Positions 1 through 5,026 of a DNA stretch of 15,733 bases are shown one piece after another. Origin of the DNA: DATBDE01 sp045805605 (lineage in GTDB: Bacteria > Actinomycetota > Thermoleophilia > Solirubrobacterales > Solirubrobacteraceae); the NCBI GenBank assembly GCA_045805605.1, contig JBJMKX010000083.1, positions 1 through 15,733 on the forward strand, given 5' to 3'. The notes beneath the pieces were generated by a model. It did no database searches. It was given only the letters and a program-made list of their open reading frames with translations, and was not told the DNA's origin. How positions within the stretch are numbered: the first letter of the stretch is position 1; each line of letters begins with the position of its first letter. The position numbers and the translations under genes are program-made.

Positions 1-1
1 C

Positions 2-640
2 CAAGACGAGTTCGACTTCCAGTACGGGGACCAGTTCGGCGAGCACATCGAGCACTTCGATCCCGACTTCTCCAAGGTCCTGGTCCGCTACAACCCCGAT
101 GGCGACGCCGCGATGAACGAGCGGCAGACGCAGCGGCTGCGACGGCTGTCGGACTGGCTGCACGAGCACGACCGCAGATTCCTCTTCGAGCTGCTCGTGC
201 CCGCGACCGACGAGCAGCTCGAATCCGTCGGCGGCGACAGCGACCGCTACGACGCCGAGCTGCGGCCCGACCTGATGATCCGCGTGATCGCCGAGCTGCA
301 GGACGCCGGCGTCGAGGCCGACGTATGGAAGATCGAGGGCGTCGACGACCGCTCCGACTGCGAGCGCATCGTTGCCCAAGCCCGCACCGGCGGGCGCGAC
401 GGCGTCGTCTGCGTGGTGCTCGGGCGCGGCGCCTCGTCCGAGCAGGTGGACGAGTGGCTGCGCGCCGGCGCGCCGGTCGACGGCTATGTCGGCTTCGCGA
501 TTGGCCGGTCGATCTGGTGGGACGCGCTCAAGGGCTTCATCGACGGCGGCCTCGAGCGCGAGAAGGCAGCGGACCAGATCGCCGACAACTACCTGCGCTT
601 CGTGTCGGTCTACGAGGAGGCCACGGCAAAGGTCACCTAG
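2..640 (+). CDS. DUF2090 / IolC-type 2-deoxy-5-keto-gluconate-6-P aldolase-like protein, 3' part
   Basis: The reading frame is already open at base 2 and runs to TAG at 640, so only the C-terminal 212 residues are in the window; the ATG at 113 is internal. The sequence matches what I know of the DUF2090 family, TIM-barrel proteins related to the 2-deoxy-5-keto-D-gluconate-6-phosphate aldolase part of IolC (myo-inositol catabolism). Visible family-like blocks are QDEFDFQYG near the left edge, KVLVRYNPDGD, FLFELLVPA, DVWKIEG (the Lys of such KIEG strands is the likely Schiff-base candidate), VLGRGA and GFAIGRSIWWDALKGF near the end. It is probably cytoplasmic. The true substrate cannot be decided because the N-terminus and the upstream genes are outside the window. 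Family assignment is fairly sure; the exact reaction is not. Confidence 0.8.
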   Translation, partial: QDEFDFQYGDQFGEHIEHFDPDFSKVLVRYNPDGDAAMNERQTQRLRRLSDWLHEHDRRFLFELLVPATDEQLESVGGDSDRYDAELRPDLMIRVIAELQDAGVEADVWKIEGVDDRSDCERIVAQARTGGRDGVVCVVLGRGASSEQVDEWLRAGAPVDGYVGFAIGRSIWWDALKGFIDGGLEREKAADQIADNYLRFVSVYEEATAKVT

Positions 641-688
641 CTTCGCGACAGACTGCACACAACCGTGCAAGGCATCGGGCTGGGCGCC

Positions 689-694
689 TAGCGT
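689..694 (+). promoter_or_regulatory. Putative -10 (TAGCGT) of the SNase-type nuclease gene
   Basis: TAGCGT lies 8 bases before the ATG at 703, and no Shine-Dalgarno sequence is seen between them. It fits the TANNNT pattern found before several other starts in this window, which suggests a leaderless or very short leader. No good -35 box is visible; GTGCAA at 665–670 is the nearest candidate. Confidence 0.4.
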
Positions 695-702
695 CCGGCC
701 CG

Positions 703-1218
703 ATGTCGTGGAAGGCGGCGATCCTGTGGCTGGCGGTCCTGGCCGTGCTGGTCGTGGTGGGGTTCGGGCATGACTGGTTCGGCGGCGGTCCGGCGGCGGG
801 CGGGCGGGCCTCCGGCGTGGTGACGCGCGTGGTCGACGGTGACACCCTCCACGTGCGGATCCGCGGCGACGACGAGGCCGTCCGCTACATCGGAGTCGAC
901 ACGCCCGAGACCGTCAAGCCGGGCACGCCGGTGCAGTGCTTCGGCAAGGCGGCCAGCGCCTACAACCACCGGCTGGTGGAGGGCCAGCCGGTGCGCCTGC
1001 GCTTCGACGCCGAGCGCCGCGACCGCTACGGGCGCCTGCTCGCGTACGTCTATCGCGACCGCGACGGCCTGTTCGTCAACGCGGCCCTCGTCCGGGGCGG
1101 CTACGCGACGACGCTGACCATCGCGCCGAACACGACCCATGCGCGGCAGTTCTCCGCCCTCGAGCGCCGCGCGCGACGCGGCCGACGAGGCCTGTGGCGG
1201 GCGTGCCCGGCGGGGTAG
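703..1218 (+). CDS. Membrane-anchored thermonuclease (SNase) family nuclease
   Basis: 171 residues. The N-terminus (residues 5–22) is a hydrophobic helix rich in A, V and L, an uncleaved anchor or signal peptide, followed by a Gly/Ala linker and the SNase domain (about 37–168). The staphylococcal nuclease active site is recognisable: VVDGDT with D47 (equivalent to D21), R61 (R35), VDTPE with D66, T67 and E69 (D40, T41, E43), and RYGR with R111 (R87). All catalytic and calcium-binding positions are present, so an active, Ca-dependent, extracytoplasmic DNase/RNase is likely. The ATG at 703 is chosen because it begins directly at the signal segment; the open frame extends upstream to 325 but overlaps the aldolase gene. 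The gene ends 5 bases from the convergent regulator gene. Its biological role (nutrient scavenging, DNA uptake or repair) is not shown by context. Confidence 0.88.
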   Translation: MSWKAAILWLAVLAVLVVVGFGHDWFGGGPAAGGRASGVVTRVVDGDTLHVRIRGDDEAVRYIGVDTPETVKPGTPVQCFGKAASAYNHRLVEGQPVRLRFDAERRDRYGRLLAYVYRDRDGLFVNAALVRGGYATTLTIAPNTTHARQFSALERRARRGRRGLWRACPAG

Positions 1219-1223
1219 GGCGC

Positions 1224-1574
1224 TTAGCGGTCGCCGCGGAGCCAGGCCAGGACGGCGGCCCGGCTGAAGCGCCACTCGCGGCCGACCTTGCGGCCGGGCA
1301 GGTCGCCGTCGCGGGCGAGCGCCCTGACCGTGTCGGCGTCGACTTGCAGCAGCTCGGCGGCCTGCTCGACGGTCAGCACCTCGGGGTCGGCCGGCGGGGC
1401 CACCTCGGCCCGGCCGATCGTCACGCGGTCATCGAGCAGCCGGACGACGGCGTCGGTCACGAGCTCCCGCTTGGACGTACCGCGCTCGAACGCGGCGCGG
1501 TCCAGGCGCTTGGCGGCATCCGCGGGCAGGCGAACGAAGAGCGGGGTGGTCGGGGGTGCAGCGGGTTTCGGCAT
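1224..1574 (-). CDS. Small regulator: ribbon-helix-helix N-terminus fused to excisionase-type HTH
   Basis: 116 residues with two DNA-binding modules. Residues about 11–50 (LFVRLPADAAKRLDRAAFE, then TSKRELVTDAVVRLL) look like a CopG/Arc-type ribbon-helix-helix. Residues about 67–114 (LTVEQAAELLQVDADTVRAL, then GRKVGREWRFSRAAVLAWL) are a clear excisionase/MerR-like HTH_17 domain. The ATG at 1574 is preferred because a -10/-35 pair sits directly in front of it and the protein begins just before the RHH strand. The frame stays open to 2060, but that extension crosses the repeat element and has no family-like sequence. RHH proteins often repress their own promoter, and here GATATC palindromes cover the promoter. 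No toxin gene is adjacent, so this is probably a stand-alone regulator rather than an antitoxin; the target is unknown. Confidence 0.82.
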   Translation of the reverse strand: MPKPAAPPTTPLFVRLPADAAKRLDRAAFERGTSKRELVTDAVVRLLDDRVTIGRAEVAPPADPEVLTVEQAAELLQVDADTVRALARDGDLPGRKVGREWRFSRAAVLAWLRGDR

Positions 1575-1610
1575 ATCGGAAATGATATCACGATATCGTC
1601 CGAATGCGAA
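1572..1610 (-). promoter_or_regulatory. Promoter with GATATC operator for the RHH–excisionase regulator
   Basis: On the minus strand there is a -35-like TTCGCA (1605–1610), a 17-base spacer, a -10-like TATCAT (1582–1587), then 7 bases and the ATG at 1574. This geometry predicts a leaderless mRNA. Two palindromes, GATATC (1584–1589) and CGATATCG (1591–1598), lie over the spacer and -10 with centres 8 bases apart, and CATATC (1572–1577) covers the start codon. This AT-rich island in a very GC-rich sequence is a plausible autoregulatory operator. Confidence 0.55.
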
Positions 1611-1884
1611 GCGCGCCTCTCGCGCGATCTTCCGCCGGCCGCGCTTGAACGGCAGCGACGAAGTAGGGGGTAGCCTGGGGCCGCCTGGAGGGCGCCTTCG
1701 GAGACGCGCGGTCGATTGTGGTCGTCCTGCGACCCGAAGCGACCACTGATCGCGATGAGTGCTGAGTAATTGGTCGTCCTGCGACCGAAATGCAGCACCG
1801 ATCGCCAGACCGGCTCGAACCCACCCTGTATCGCGCCGTTGCAGCGCGGCCGGCGGAAACCGGCGCGAAACGCGCGCTTCGCAT
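1604..1884. repeat. Inverted-repeat element of about 281 bp (non-coding)
   Basis: The left arm 1604–1652 and the right arm 1836–1884 are inverted copies of each other: 49 bases each, aligned without gaps, 41 of 49 identical by hand count. The arms begin with ATGCGAAGCGCGC and share a core of 16 bases (TTCCGCCGGCCGCGCT). Between them lie two direct repeats (1719–1755 and 1771–1807). No protein-coding gene is supported inside. It could be a MITE-like or REP-like chromosomal repeat; whether other copies exist cannot be seen here. The left arm also contains the -35 of the neighbouring regulator gene. Confidence 0.65.
1719..1807 (+). repeat. Two 37-base direct repeats, each starting with a small hairpin
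   Basis: Bases 1719–1755 and 1771–1807 share an exact 16-mer, TGGTCGTCCTGCGACC, and continue to diverge for a total of 29 of 37 identities. Copy starts are 52 bases apart. Each 16-mer can fold on itself (GGTCG – 5 bases – CGACC). The pair sits in the middle of the inverted-repeat element. No T-run follows, so a terminator is unlikely. Confidence 0.6.
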
Positions 1885-1943
1885 GCCCCCCAAACGGCGC
1901 TGAGGGGCCCGCCGCGGCCCGCTTTATGTCCCCTCTCCCCTGG

Positions 1944-1949
1944 TAGCCT
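1944..1949 (+). promoter_or_regulatory. Putative -10 (TAGCCT) of the small membrane protein gene
   Basis: TAGCCT lies 10 bases before the ATG at 1960, with no Shine-Dalgarno sequence between. It resembles TAGGCT before the HTH/polyampholyte gene, again 9–10 bases upstream of ATG. A clear -35 is not visible; GCTTTA at 1921–1926 is at the right distance but weak. Confidence 0.4.
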
Positions 1950-1959
1950 CCCGGCCGCG

Positions 1960-2205
1960 ATGGCGACGCGGTTGCAACAGAGCCTGGCCGAGTTCGAGCA
2001 GGCGTTCGCCGAGGAGGCGGAGCTCGACCGCCGCCGGCGCGAGAGCCTGGCTCGGACCACCCACCTGCGCGCTCAGACGCGCGCGCGCAGGCGGGTCCAC
2101 AAGCGCGGATCCGTCCGCTTCAGCGTCCTGGTCCTGTCGATCGTGCTCACCGCGGTCGTGGTCACGATCGCGATGTTCGAGACGCTGTACTACCTGCTGG
2201 GCTAG
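1960..2205 (+). CDS. Small single-pass membrane protein, function unknown
   Basis: 81 residues. The first half is charged and helical (residues about 5–50, many E and R, probably a coiled coil), followed by a basic patch RRRVHKRGS and one hydrophobic segment (about 53–80, beginning SVRFSVLVLSIVLTAVVV). The positive patch before the membrane helix predicts the N-terminus in the cytoplasm, so it is close to a tail-anchored topology. The ATG at 1960 is chosen because it follows a -10-like TAGCCT and because the protein starts cleanly there; the frame upstream runs into the repeat element. It is convergent with csrA, with only 4 bases between the stops. I do not recognise a named family and propose no function. 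Confidence 0.65.
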   Translation: MATRLQQSLAEFEQAFAEEAELDRRRRESLARTTHLRAQTRARRRVHKRGSVRFSVLVLSIVLTAVVVTIAMFETLYYLLG

Positions 2206-2214
2206 CGCGCTAGC
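2201..2214. repeat. 14-bp perfect palindrome carrying both stop codons of convergent genes
   Basis: GCTAGCGCGCTAGC contains the TAG stop of the small membrane protein (2203–2205) and, on the other strand, the TAG stop of csrA (2210–2212). It could form a short 6-bp stem in either transcript, but there is no T-run on either side, so a classical terminator is not supported. Confidence 0.6.
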
Positions 2215-2446
2215 TCTTGCTCAGATTGTCGAGGGCCTCGTCCACGCTCTCGCTAGGCGAGCCCGTTGCGGGAGCGCCAACCTGCTCCTGCTGGATCTCG
2301 AGGTAGACCTCGTTGCGGAACACCGGCACGTCCCTGGGAGCCTGGATGCCGATGCGGACCTTCTCGCCCATGATCGACAACACGGACACCTCAATGTCGT
2401 CGCCGATCATGATCGACTGATTGGACTTGCGTGTCAGGACCAACAT
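2210..2446 (-). CDS. csrA: Carbon storage regulator CsrA
   Basis: 78 residues, a typical CsrA length. It starts MLVLTRK and continues with SIMIGDDIEVSVLSI, KVRIGIQAPRDVPVFRNEVY and a variable acidic tail; these are the hallmark strands of the CsrA/RsmA RNA-binding dimer, including the RNA-contacting L4/T5/R6 region and the R-x-E-V/I-Y block. CsrA binds GGA motifs in mRNA leaders and controls translation, often of flagellin in Gram-positive bacteria, where FliW antagonises it. The ATG at 2446 is decided by a strong Shine-Dalgarno sequence, AGGGAGG, 7 bases upstream. No flagellar gene or fliW is adjacent, which is unusual for csrA outside proteobacteria. Gene identity is very sure; the targets are not visible. 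Confidence 0.95.
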   Translation of the reverse strand: MLVLTRKSNQSIMIGDDIEVSVLSIMGEKVRIGIQAPRDVPVFRNEVYLEIQQEQVGAPATGSPSESVDEALDNLSKS

Positions 2447-2511
2447 GTGGATGCCTCCCTGCCGACTGCCTGCCGAATTGCCACTAAAGCACGTCGGGGT
2501 CCCCACTGCAA
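2447..2511 (-). promoter_or_regulatory. csrA promoter and leader with Shine-Dalgarno / possible CsrA site
   Basis: On the minus strand a weak -35-like TTGCAG (2506–2511) and -10-like TTTAGT (2483–2488) are separated by 17 bases, predicting a leader of about 30 bases. The Shine-Dalgarno sequence is at 2454–2460 and lies inside GCAGGGAGG, which resembles the CsrA consensus (ACARGGAUG). CsrA could therefore bind its own ribosome-binding site; this is inference from motif similarity. Confidence 0.4.
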
Positions 2512-2592
2512 AACCCCAACGCGCGAAGGTTCGGCGGACATACCCAGGCCGGGGCGACCAACCGTGGCCGTAGGCGACGCCCAGTCCGTTGC

Positions 2593-2598
2593 TAGGCT
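2593..2598 (+). promoter_or_regulatory. Putative -10 (TAGGCT) of the HTH/polyampholyte protein gene
   Basis: TAGGCT lies 9 bases before the ATG at 2608 and no Shine-Dalgarno sequence intervenes. It is the same layout as at 1944–1949. No convincing -35 box is seen. Confidence 0.4.
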
Positions 2599-2607
2599 CC
2601 CGCGCCG

Positions 2608-3183
2608 ATGGCGCGCCGGTCGCTGCGACCACACCTCAACCAGATCCGCACGTGGGTGCGCCAGGGTCGGACGGACGCGTGGATCGCGCACCAGCTCGAG
2701 GTCACCGTCCAGCAGATCGAGGCGTTCAAGCGCGAGCAGGGGCTGTCCCCCGCCACCGACGACGACGGCGACGCCGCCCCCACCGGTCTCGACTACGACG
2801 ACGAGATCGACCTGAGAGCCGAGGACGACGCCCTGATCGCCGCCGAGCTCGAGGCGGCCGAGGCCGAGGCCGACGAGTACGAGGAGGACGGCGACGAGGA
2901 AGAGGAGGCCGCGGACGAGGGCGACGGCGAGCCGCGTCGCCGGCGTGGGCGCCGGGGCGGCCGGCGCCGCCGTGGCGGGCGCACCACGCGCCCGGCCGGC
3001 CAAGCCCTCGAAGGCACATTCGACCACGGCGAAGAGGGCTACGGGCTCTGGCTCGACCCCGCCGTCGAGGACGACCCCGTCTACGCCGAGCACTGGGCCG
3101 GCCACCGGCCGGTGACGGTGACGATCACCGAGGAGCAGATCGTCATCCGCCGCGCCGGCGACGACGAGGACGAGGGGGACTAG
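2608..3183 (+). CDS. HTH-like N-terminus with acidic and Arg-rich middle; unknown function
   Basis: 191 residues in four visible parts. Residues 1–46 look like a short helix-turn-helix (IRTWVRQGRTDAWIAHQLEV, then VQQIEAFKREQGL). Residues about 51–108 are strongly acidic (D/E runs) and probably disordered. Residues about 109–128 are nearly all Arg and Gly. Residues 133–182 appear folded (GTFDHGEEGYGLWLDPAVED, then VTVTITEEQIVIRRA), ending in a short acidic tail. The alternating charge blocks suggest nucleic-acid binding or self-association. I do not recognise a characterised family. The next gene starts 8 bases downstream, so the two are probably co-transcribed. The frame, composition and start are well supported; the function is not. 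Confidence 0.72.
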   Translation: MARRSLRPHLNQIRTWVRQGRTDAWIAHQLEVTVQQIEAFKREQGLSPATDDDGDAAPTGLDYDDEIDLRAEDDALIAAELEAAEAEADEYEEDGDEEEEAADEGDGEPRRRRGRRGGRRRRGGRTTRPAGQALEGTFDHGEEGYGLWLDPAVEDDPVYAEHWAGHRPVTVTITEEQIVIRRAGDDEDEGD

Positions 3184-3191
3184 CGGCGCAC

Positions 3192-3506
3192 TTGTACGCC
3201 ACCGCGGTCTTGCAGTGGGAGGATGGGCTGCGGCGGTTGCGACAGGCGCCGGACGAGCAGCGGATCGCGCTCGAGCTCGTCCACGACCGCATCGTCGAGG
3301 AGCTGCGCAAGCGGCTGGGCGGCAGGTTCACCGCCGAGGAGCTCGCCGACCTCTACAACCAGGGCACCGACTGGTGCCTGCAGATCGCGGTGCGTGCGAT
3401 GCCCGAGGCGCCGTATGCGTGGGATCCCGCGATCGCCGACGCCGCGTTTGGCACGTACGTGCGCGAAGCGAGCGACTACGCGGGCGGCCGCCGCCGCGAC
3501 ACCTGA
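3192..3506 (+). CDS. Small conserved actinobacterial protein, function unknown
   Basis: About 104 residues if TTG at 3192 is the start; TTG at 3210 is the alternative, and no ATG or GTG lies in a useful place. The sequence contains LQWEDGLRRLR, VHDRIVEELRKRLGGRFTAE, ELADLYNQGTDWCLQIA, AWDPAIADAAFGTYVREASD and a YAGGRR end, which I associate with a small all-helical conserved family in Actinobacteria of unknown role. The stop of the preceding gene is 8 bases upstream, so translation is probably coupled; the purine-rich GAGGGGGA in the end of that gene could serve as a distant ribosome-binding site. The non-ATG start makes the 5' end uncertain. Confidence 0.65.
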   Translation: MYATAVLQWEDGLRRLRQAPDEQRIALELVHDRIVEELRKRLGGRFTAEELADLYNQGTDWCLQIAVRAMPEAPYAWDPAIADAAFGTYVREASDYAGGRRRDT

Positions 3507-3507
3507 C

Positions 3508-3540
3508 TTGCGTTGTCGGGGCCGTAGGTGTATATACACG
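3508..3540 (+). promoter_or_regulatory. marR-family gene promoter with palindromic operator
   Basis: A -35-like TTGCGT (3508–3513), a 17-base spacer and a -10-like TATATA (3531–3536) are followed by 6 bases and the ATG at 3543, a leaderless geometry. The perfect 12-bp palindrome GTGTATATACAC (3528–3539) covers the -10. MarR-family dimers typically bind such palindromes and repress by blocking polymerase, so autorepression is likely. A near-identical site lies before the hydrolase gene (4065–4077). Confidence 0.7.
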
Positions 3541-3542
3541 CT

Positions 3543-4019
3543 ATGCCGCGCGACGCCTCTGACGCCGAGCCTTCACCCTCCTCCGCCGCCCAGCCTTCCC
3601 CCACCGAGCTGCTCGATCTGGCCGAGTCATGCTCGTGCCTGGCCGCGCGCCGGATCGCCCGCGCGATGACCCGCGCCTACGACGAGGCGCTCGCGCCCAG
3701 CGGTGTCCGGATCACCGAGCTGACGATGCTGGTCGCCGGCGGCGTGGCCCCGGACGCTCCGCTCAGCCGCCTGGCCGAGGTCCTCTCGCTCGACCGCACG
3801 ACGCTGACCCGGGACCTCAAACGCCTCGAGGACCGGGGCCTGCTGCACGTCGTCCCGGGCGAGGACCGGCGCTCGCGCGTCGTCCGGCTCACCGAGGAGG
3901 GGCGCGACGTGCTCGCCAACGCCTTCCCCCGCTGGCGGGCGGCGCAAGAGCGCCTCGGGGCAACGGCTGCAGTGACGTGGCGGGACGTCGCGGCAAAGGT
4001 GGCGGAGGCGACGGCGTGA
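3543..4019 (+). CDS. MarR-family transcriptional regulator
   Basis: 158 residues. After a Ser/Pro/Ala-rich N-terminal tail (about 1–20), the dimerisation helix (about 21–55) leads into the winged helix-turn-helix: LSRLAEVLSLDRTTLTRDLK, then RLEDRGLLHVV and the wing PGEDRRSRVVRLTEEGRD. The DRRSRVVRLTEEG wing is characteristic of MarR. ATG 3543 is preferred over an in-frame GTG at 3528 because that GTG is part of the operator palindrome and -10 region. The downstream exported hydrolase gene carries the same operator, so this protein probably represses itself and the hydrolase and is released by a small, perhaps aromatic or halogenated, ligand; the ligand is a guess. A Cys pair near residues 31–33 (SCSC) could alternatively make it redox-responsive. 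Confidence 0.88.
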   Translation: MPRDASDAEPSPSSAAQPSPTELLDLAESCSCLAARRIARAMTRAYDEALAPSGVRITELTMLVAGGVAPDAPLSRLAEVLSLDRTTLTRDLKRLEDRGLLHVVPGEDRRSRVVRLTEEGRDVLANAFPRWRAAQERLGATAAVTWRDVAAKVAEATA

Positions 4020-4063
4020 CCTCGCACCGCGCCACCCCGCCGCCCGTCTTGGCAGGCGCAATG

Positions 4064-4077
4064 CGTGTATCTACACG
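4064..4077 (+). promoter_or_regulatory. MarR-type operator in front of the alpha/beta hydrolase gene
   Basis: CGTGTATCTACACG is a palindrome with only the central TC unmatched. Its 13-base part (4065–4077) differs at one position from bases 3528–3540 in front of the marR-family gene. It overlaps likely -10 elements: TATCTA at 4068–4073, or TACACG at 4072–4077, the latter 17 bases after a good -35, TTGGCA (4049–4054). Binding would block transcription of the hydrolase. Confidence 0.65.
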
Positions 4078-4090
4078 AATGGACGATGAG

Positions 4091-5026
4091 ATGAGACGGA
4101 TTGCCTTGAGTGCTCTGGTGGCGCTGGCCACCCTGCCCGCCACTGCGACGGCCGTCGCCGGCCCGCCGAAGGGCTTCGTGGAACGGCAGGTCCCCTTCGA
4201 GGGCCACCGGCTCCTGGTCCACGATTACCCCGGGCGCGGAGCCGCGCGCCGGCAGCCGCCGCTCGTGCTCATGCACGGGTTCCCGGACAGCGTGCGGCTC
4301 TACGACCAGCTGATCCCCAAGCTGCGGGGTCGGCGGATCGTCGCCTTCGACTTCCTCGGCTGGGGCGACTCGGACAAGCCGCGCGGCCACACCTACACGT
4401 TCGACGAGCAGGAGCGCGAGCTCGACGCGGTCGTGCGCGCCCTGCGCCTCGGCGGCATCGTCCCCGTCGCCCACGACGCGTCGGGGCCACCGGCCATCAA
4501 CTGGTCGCTCGAGCATCGCGACCAGGTCGCCGGGCTCGTGCTGCTGAACACCTTCTACAGCGCGATGCCCACCACCAACGCGCCCGAGGCCATCCGGCTG
4601 TTCTCGGACCCGGCCTACAACGCCCTCACGGAGGCGATCGGCCAAAACGAGGAGGTCAACCGCTGGCTGTTCCACTGGCAGGTGGGGAAGTTCATGAGCA
4701 ACCCGGTCACGCGCAAGCGGGTCCTGCGCGTGCTCTGGCGCCAGTTCCGCGCCGCCCAGCCGGCGTTCGCGAGCCTCAACCGCGACCTGGTCCCCGCCGT
4801 GGCCGCGGCCACCGCCCGCACCGGCGAGCTCAACGGGTTCGACCGTCCCGTGCGGATCGTGTTCGGCGCCCGCGACCCCTACCTCAACCCGGGCATGGCG
4901 CGGAGCTTCCACGAGCTCTTCCCCACCTCGGACCTGTTCCTGCTGCCCGCTCGCCACTACGTCCAGGTGGACGCGCCGGCGCGCGTGGCCGAGGTCATCC
5001 AGTCGATGCCGCTTGCCGGCGCCTAG
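4091..5026 (+). CDS. Exported alpha/beta hydrolase with Asp nucleophile (dehalogenase/epoxide hydrolase-like)
   Basis: 311 residues from ATG 4091; ATG 4079 would add four mostly acidic residues. Residues 1–24 (MRRIALSALVALATLPATAT…) form a typical Sec signal peptide. The alpha/beta hydrolase fold follows: oxyanion HGFP (62–65), DFLGWGDSD, nucleophile elbow AHDASG with D129, acid D262 (FGARDP) and H289 (ARHYVQ). An Asp instead of Ser nucleophile is typical of haloalkane dehalogenases and epoxide hydrolases. However, the Trp that normally follows the nucleophile in HDWG is Ala here, so the halide site is not standard and the substrate is uncertain. The helical lid (about 160–235) is present. 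It has its own promoter with the MarR operator, 71 bases after the regulator gene. It ends in CTAG shared with the convergent ftsB-like gene. Confidence 0.85.
   Translation: MRRIALSALVALATLPATATAVAGPPKGFVERQVPFEGHRLLVHDYPGRGAARRQPPLVLMHGFPDSVRLYDQLIPKLRGRRIVAFDFLGWGDSDKPRGHTYTFDEQERELDAVVRALRLGGIVPVAHDASGPPAINWSLEHRDQVAGLVLLNTFYSAMPTTNAPEAIRLFSDPAYNALTEAIGQNEEVNRWLFHWQVGKFMSNPVTRKRVLRVLWRQFRAAQPAFASLNRDLVPAVAAATARTGELNGFDRPVRIVFGARDPYLNPGMARSFHELFPTSDLFLLPARHYVQVDAPARVAEVIQSMPLAGA

Larger units (their letters stand above)
1575..1959. other. 385-base gene-free interval
   Basis: Between the divergent regulator gene and the small membrane protein gene I find no supportable gene. The interval holds the regulator promoter/operator, the inverted-repeat element with its internal direct repeats, and at its right end the putative promoter of the membrane protein gene. 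Open frames here read through the repeat arms in both directions and look like chance frames in GC-rich DNA. Confidence 0.6.

Noticed and set aside
654..669. TGCAC–6–GTGCA hairpin after the aldolase gene as a terminator
   Set aside because: Only a 5-bp stem and no T-run; it is too weak to call.
703..1218. Nuclease as part of a defence system
   Set aside because: The protein has a membrane anchor and a standard SNase domain, and no defence-type partner gene is adjacent.
1224..1574. Antitoxin of a toxin–antitoxin pair or phage excisionase
   Set aside because: No toxin, integrase or attachment site is next to it; the neighbours are a nuclease gene that is a normal exported SNase and a repeat element.
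1575..2060. N-terminal extension of the RHH–excisionase regulator
   Set aside because: The frame is open, but the extension crosses the inverted-repeat element and the promoter, has no family-like sequence, and antisense overlap with the small membrane protein gene would result.
3528..3542. GTG start for the MarR gene
   Set aside because: The GTG is the first triplet of the operator palindrome and overlaps the -10 box; ATG 3543 sits at the right distance downstream.
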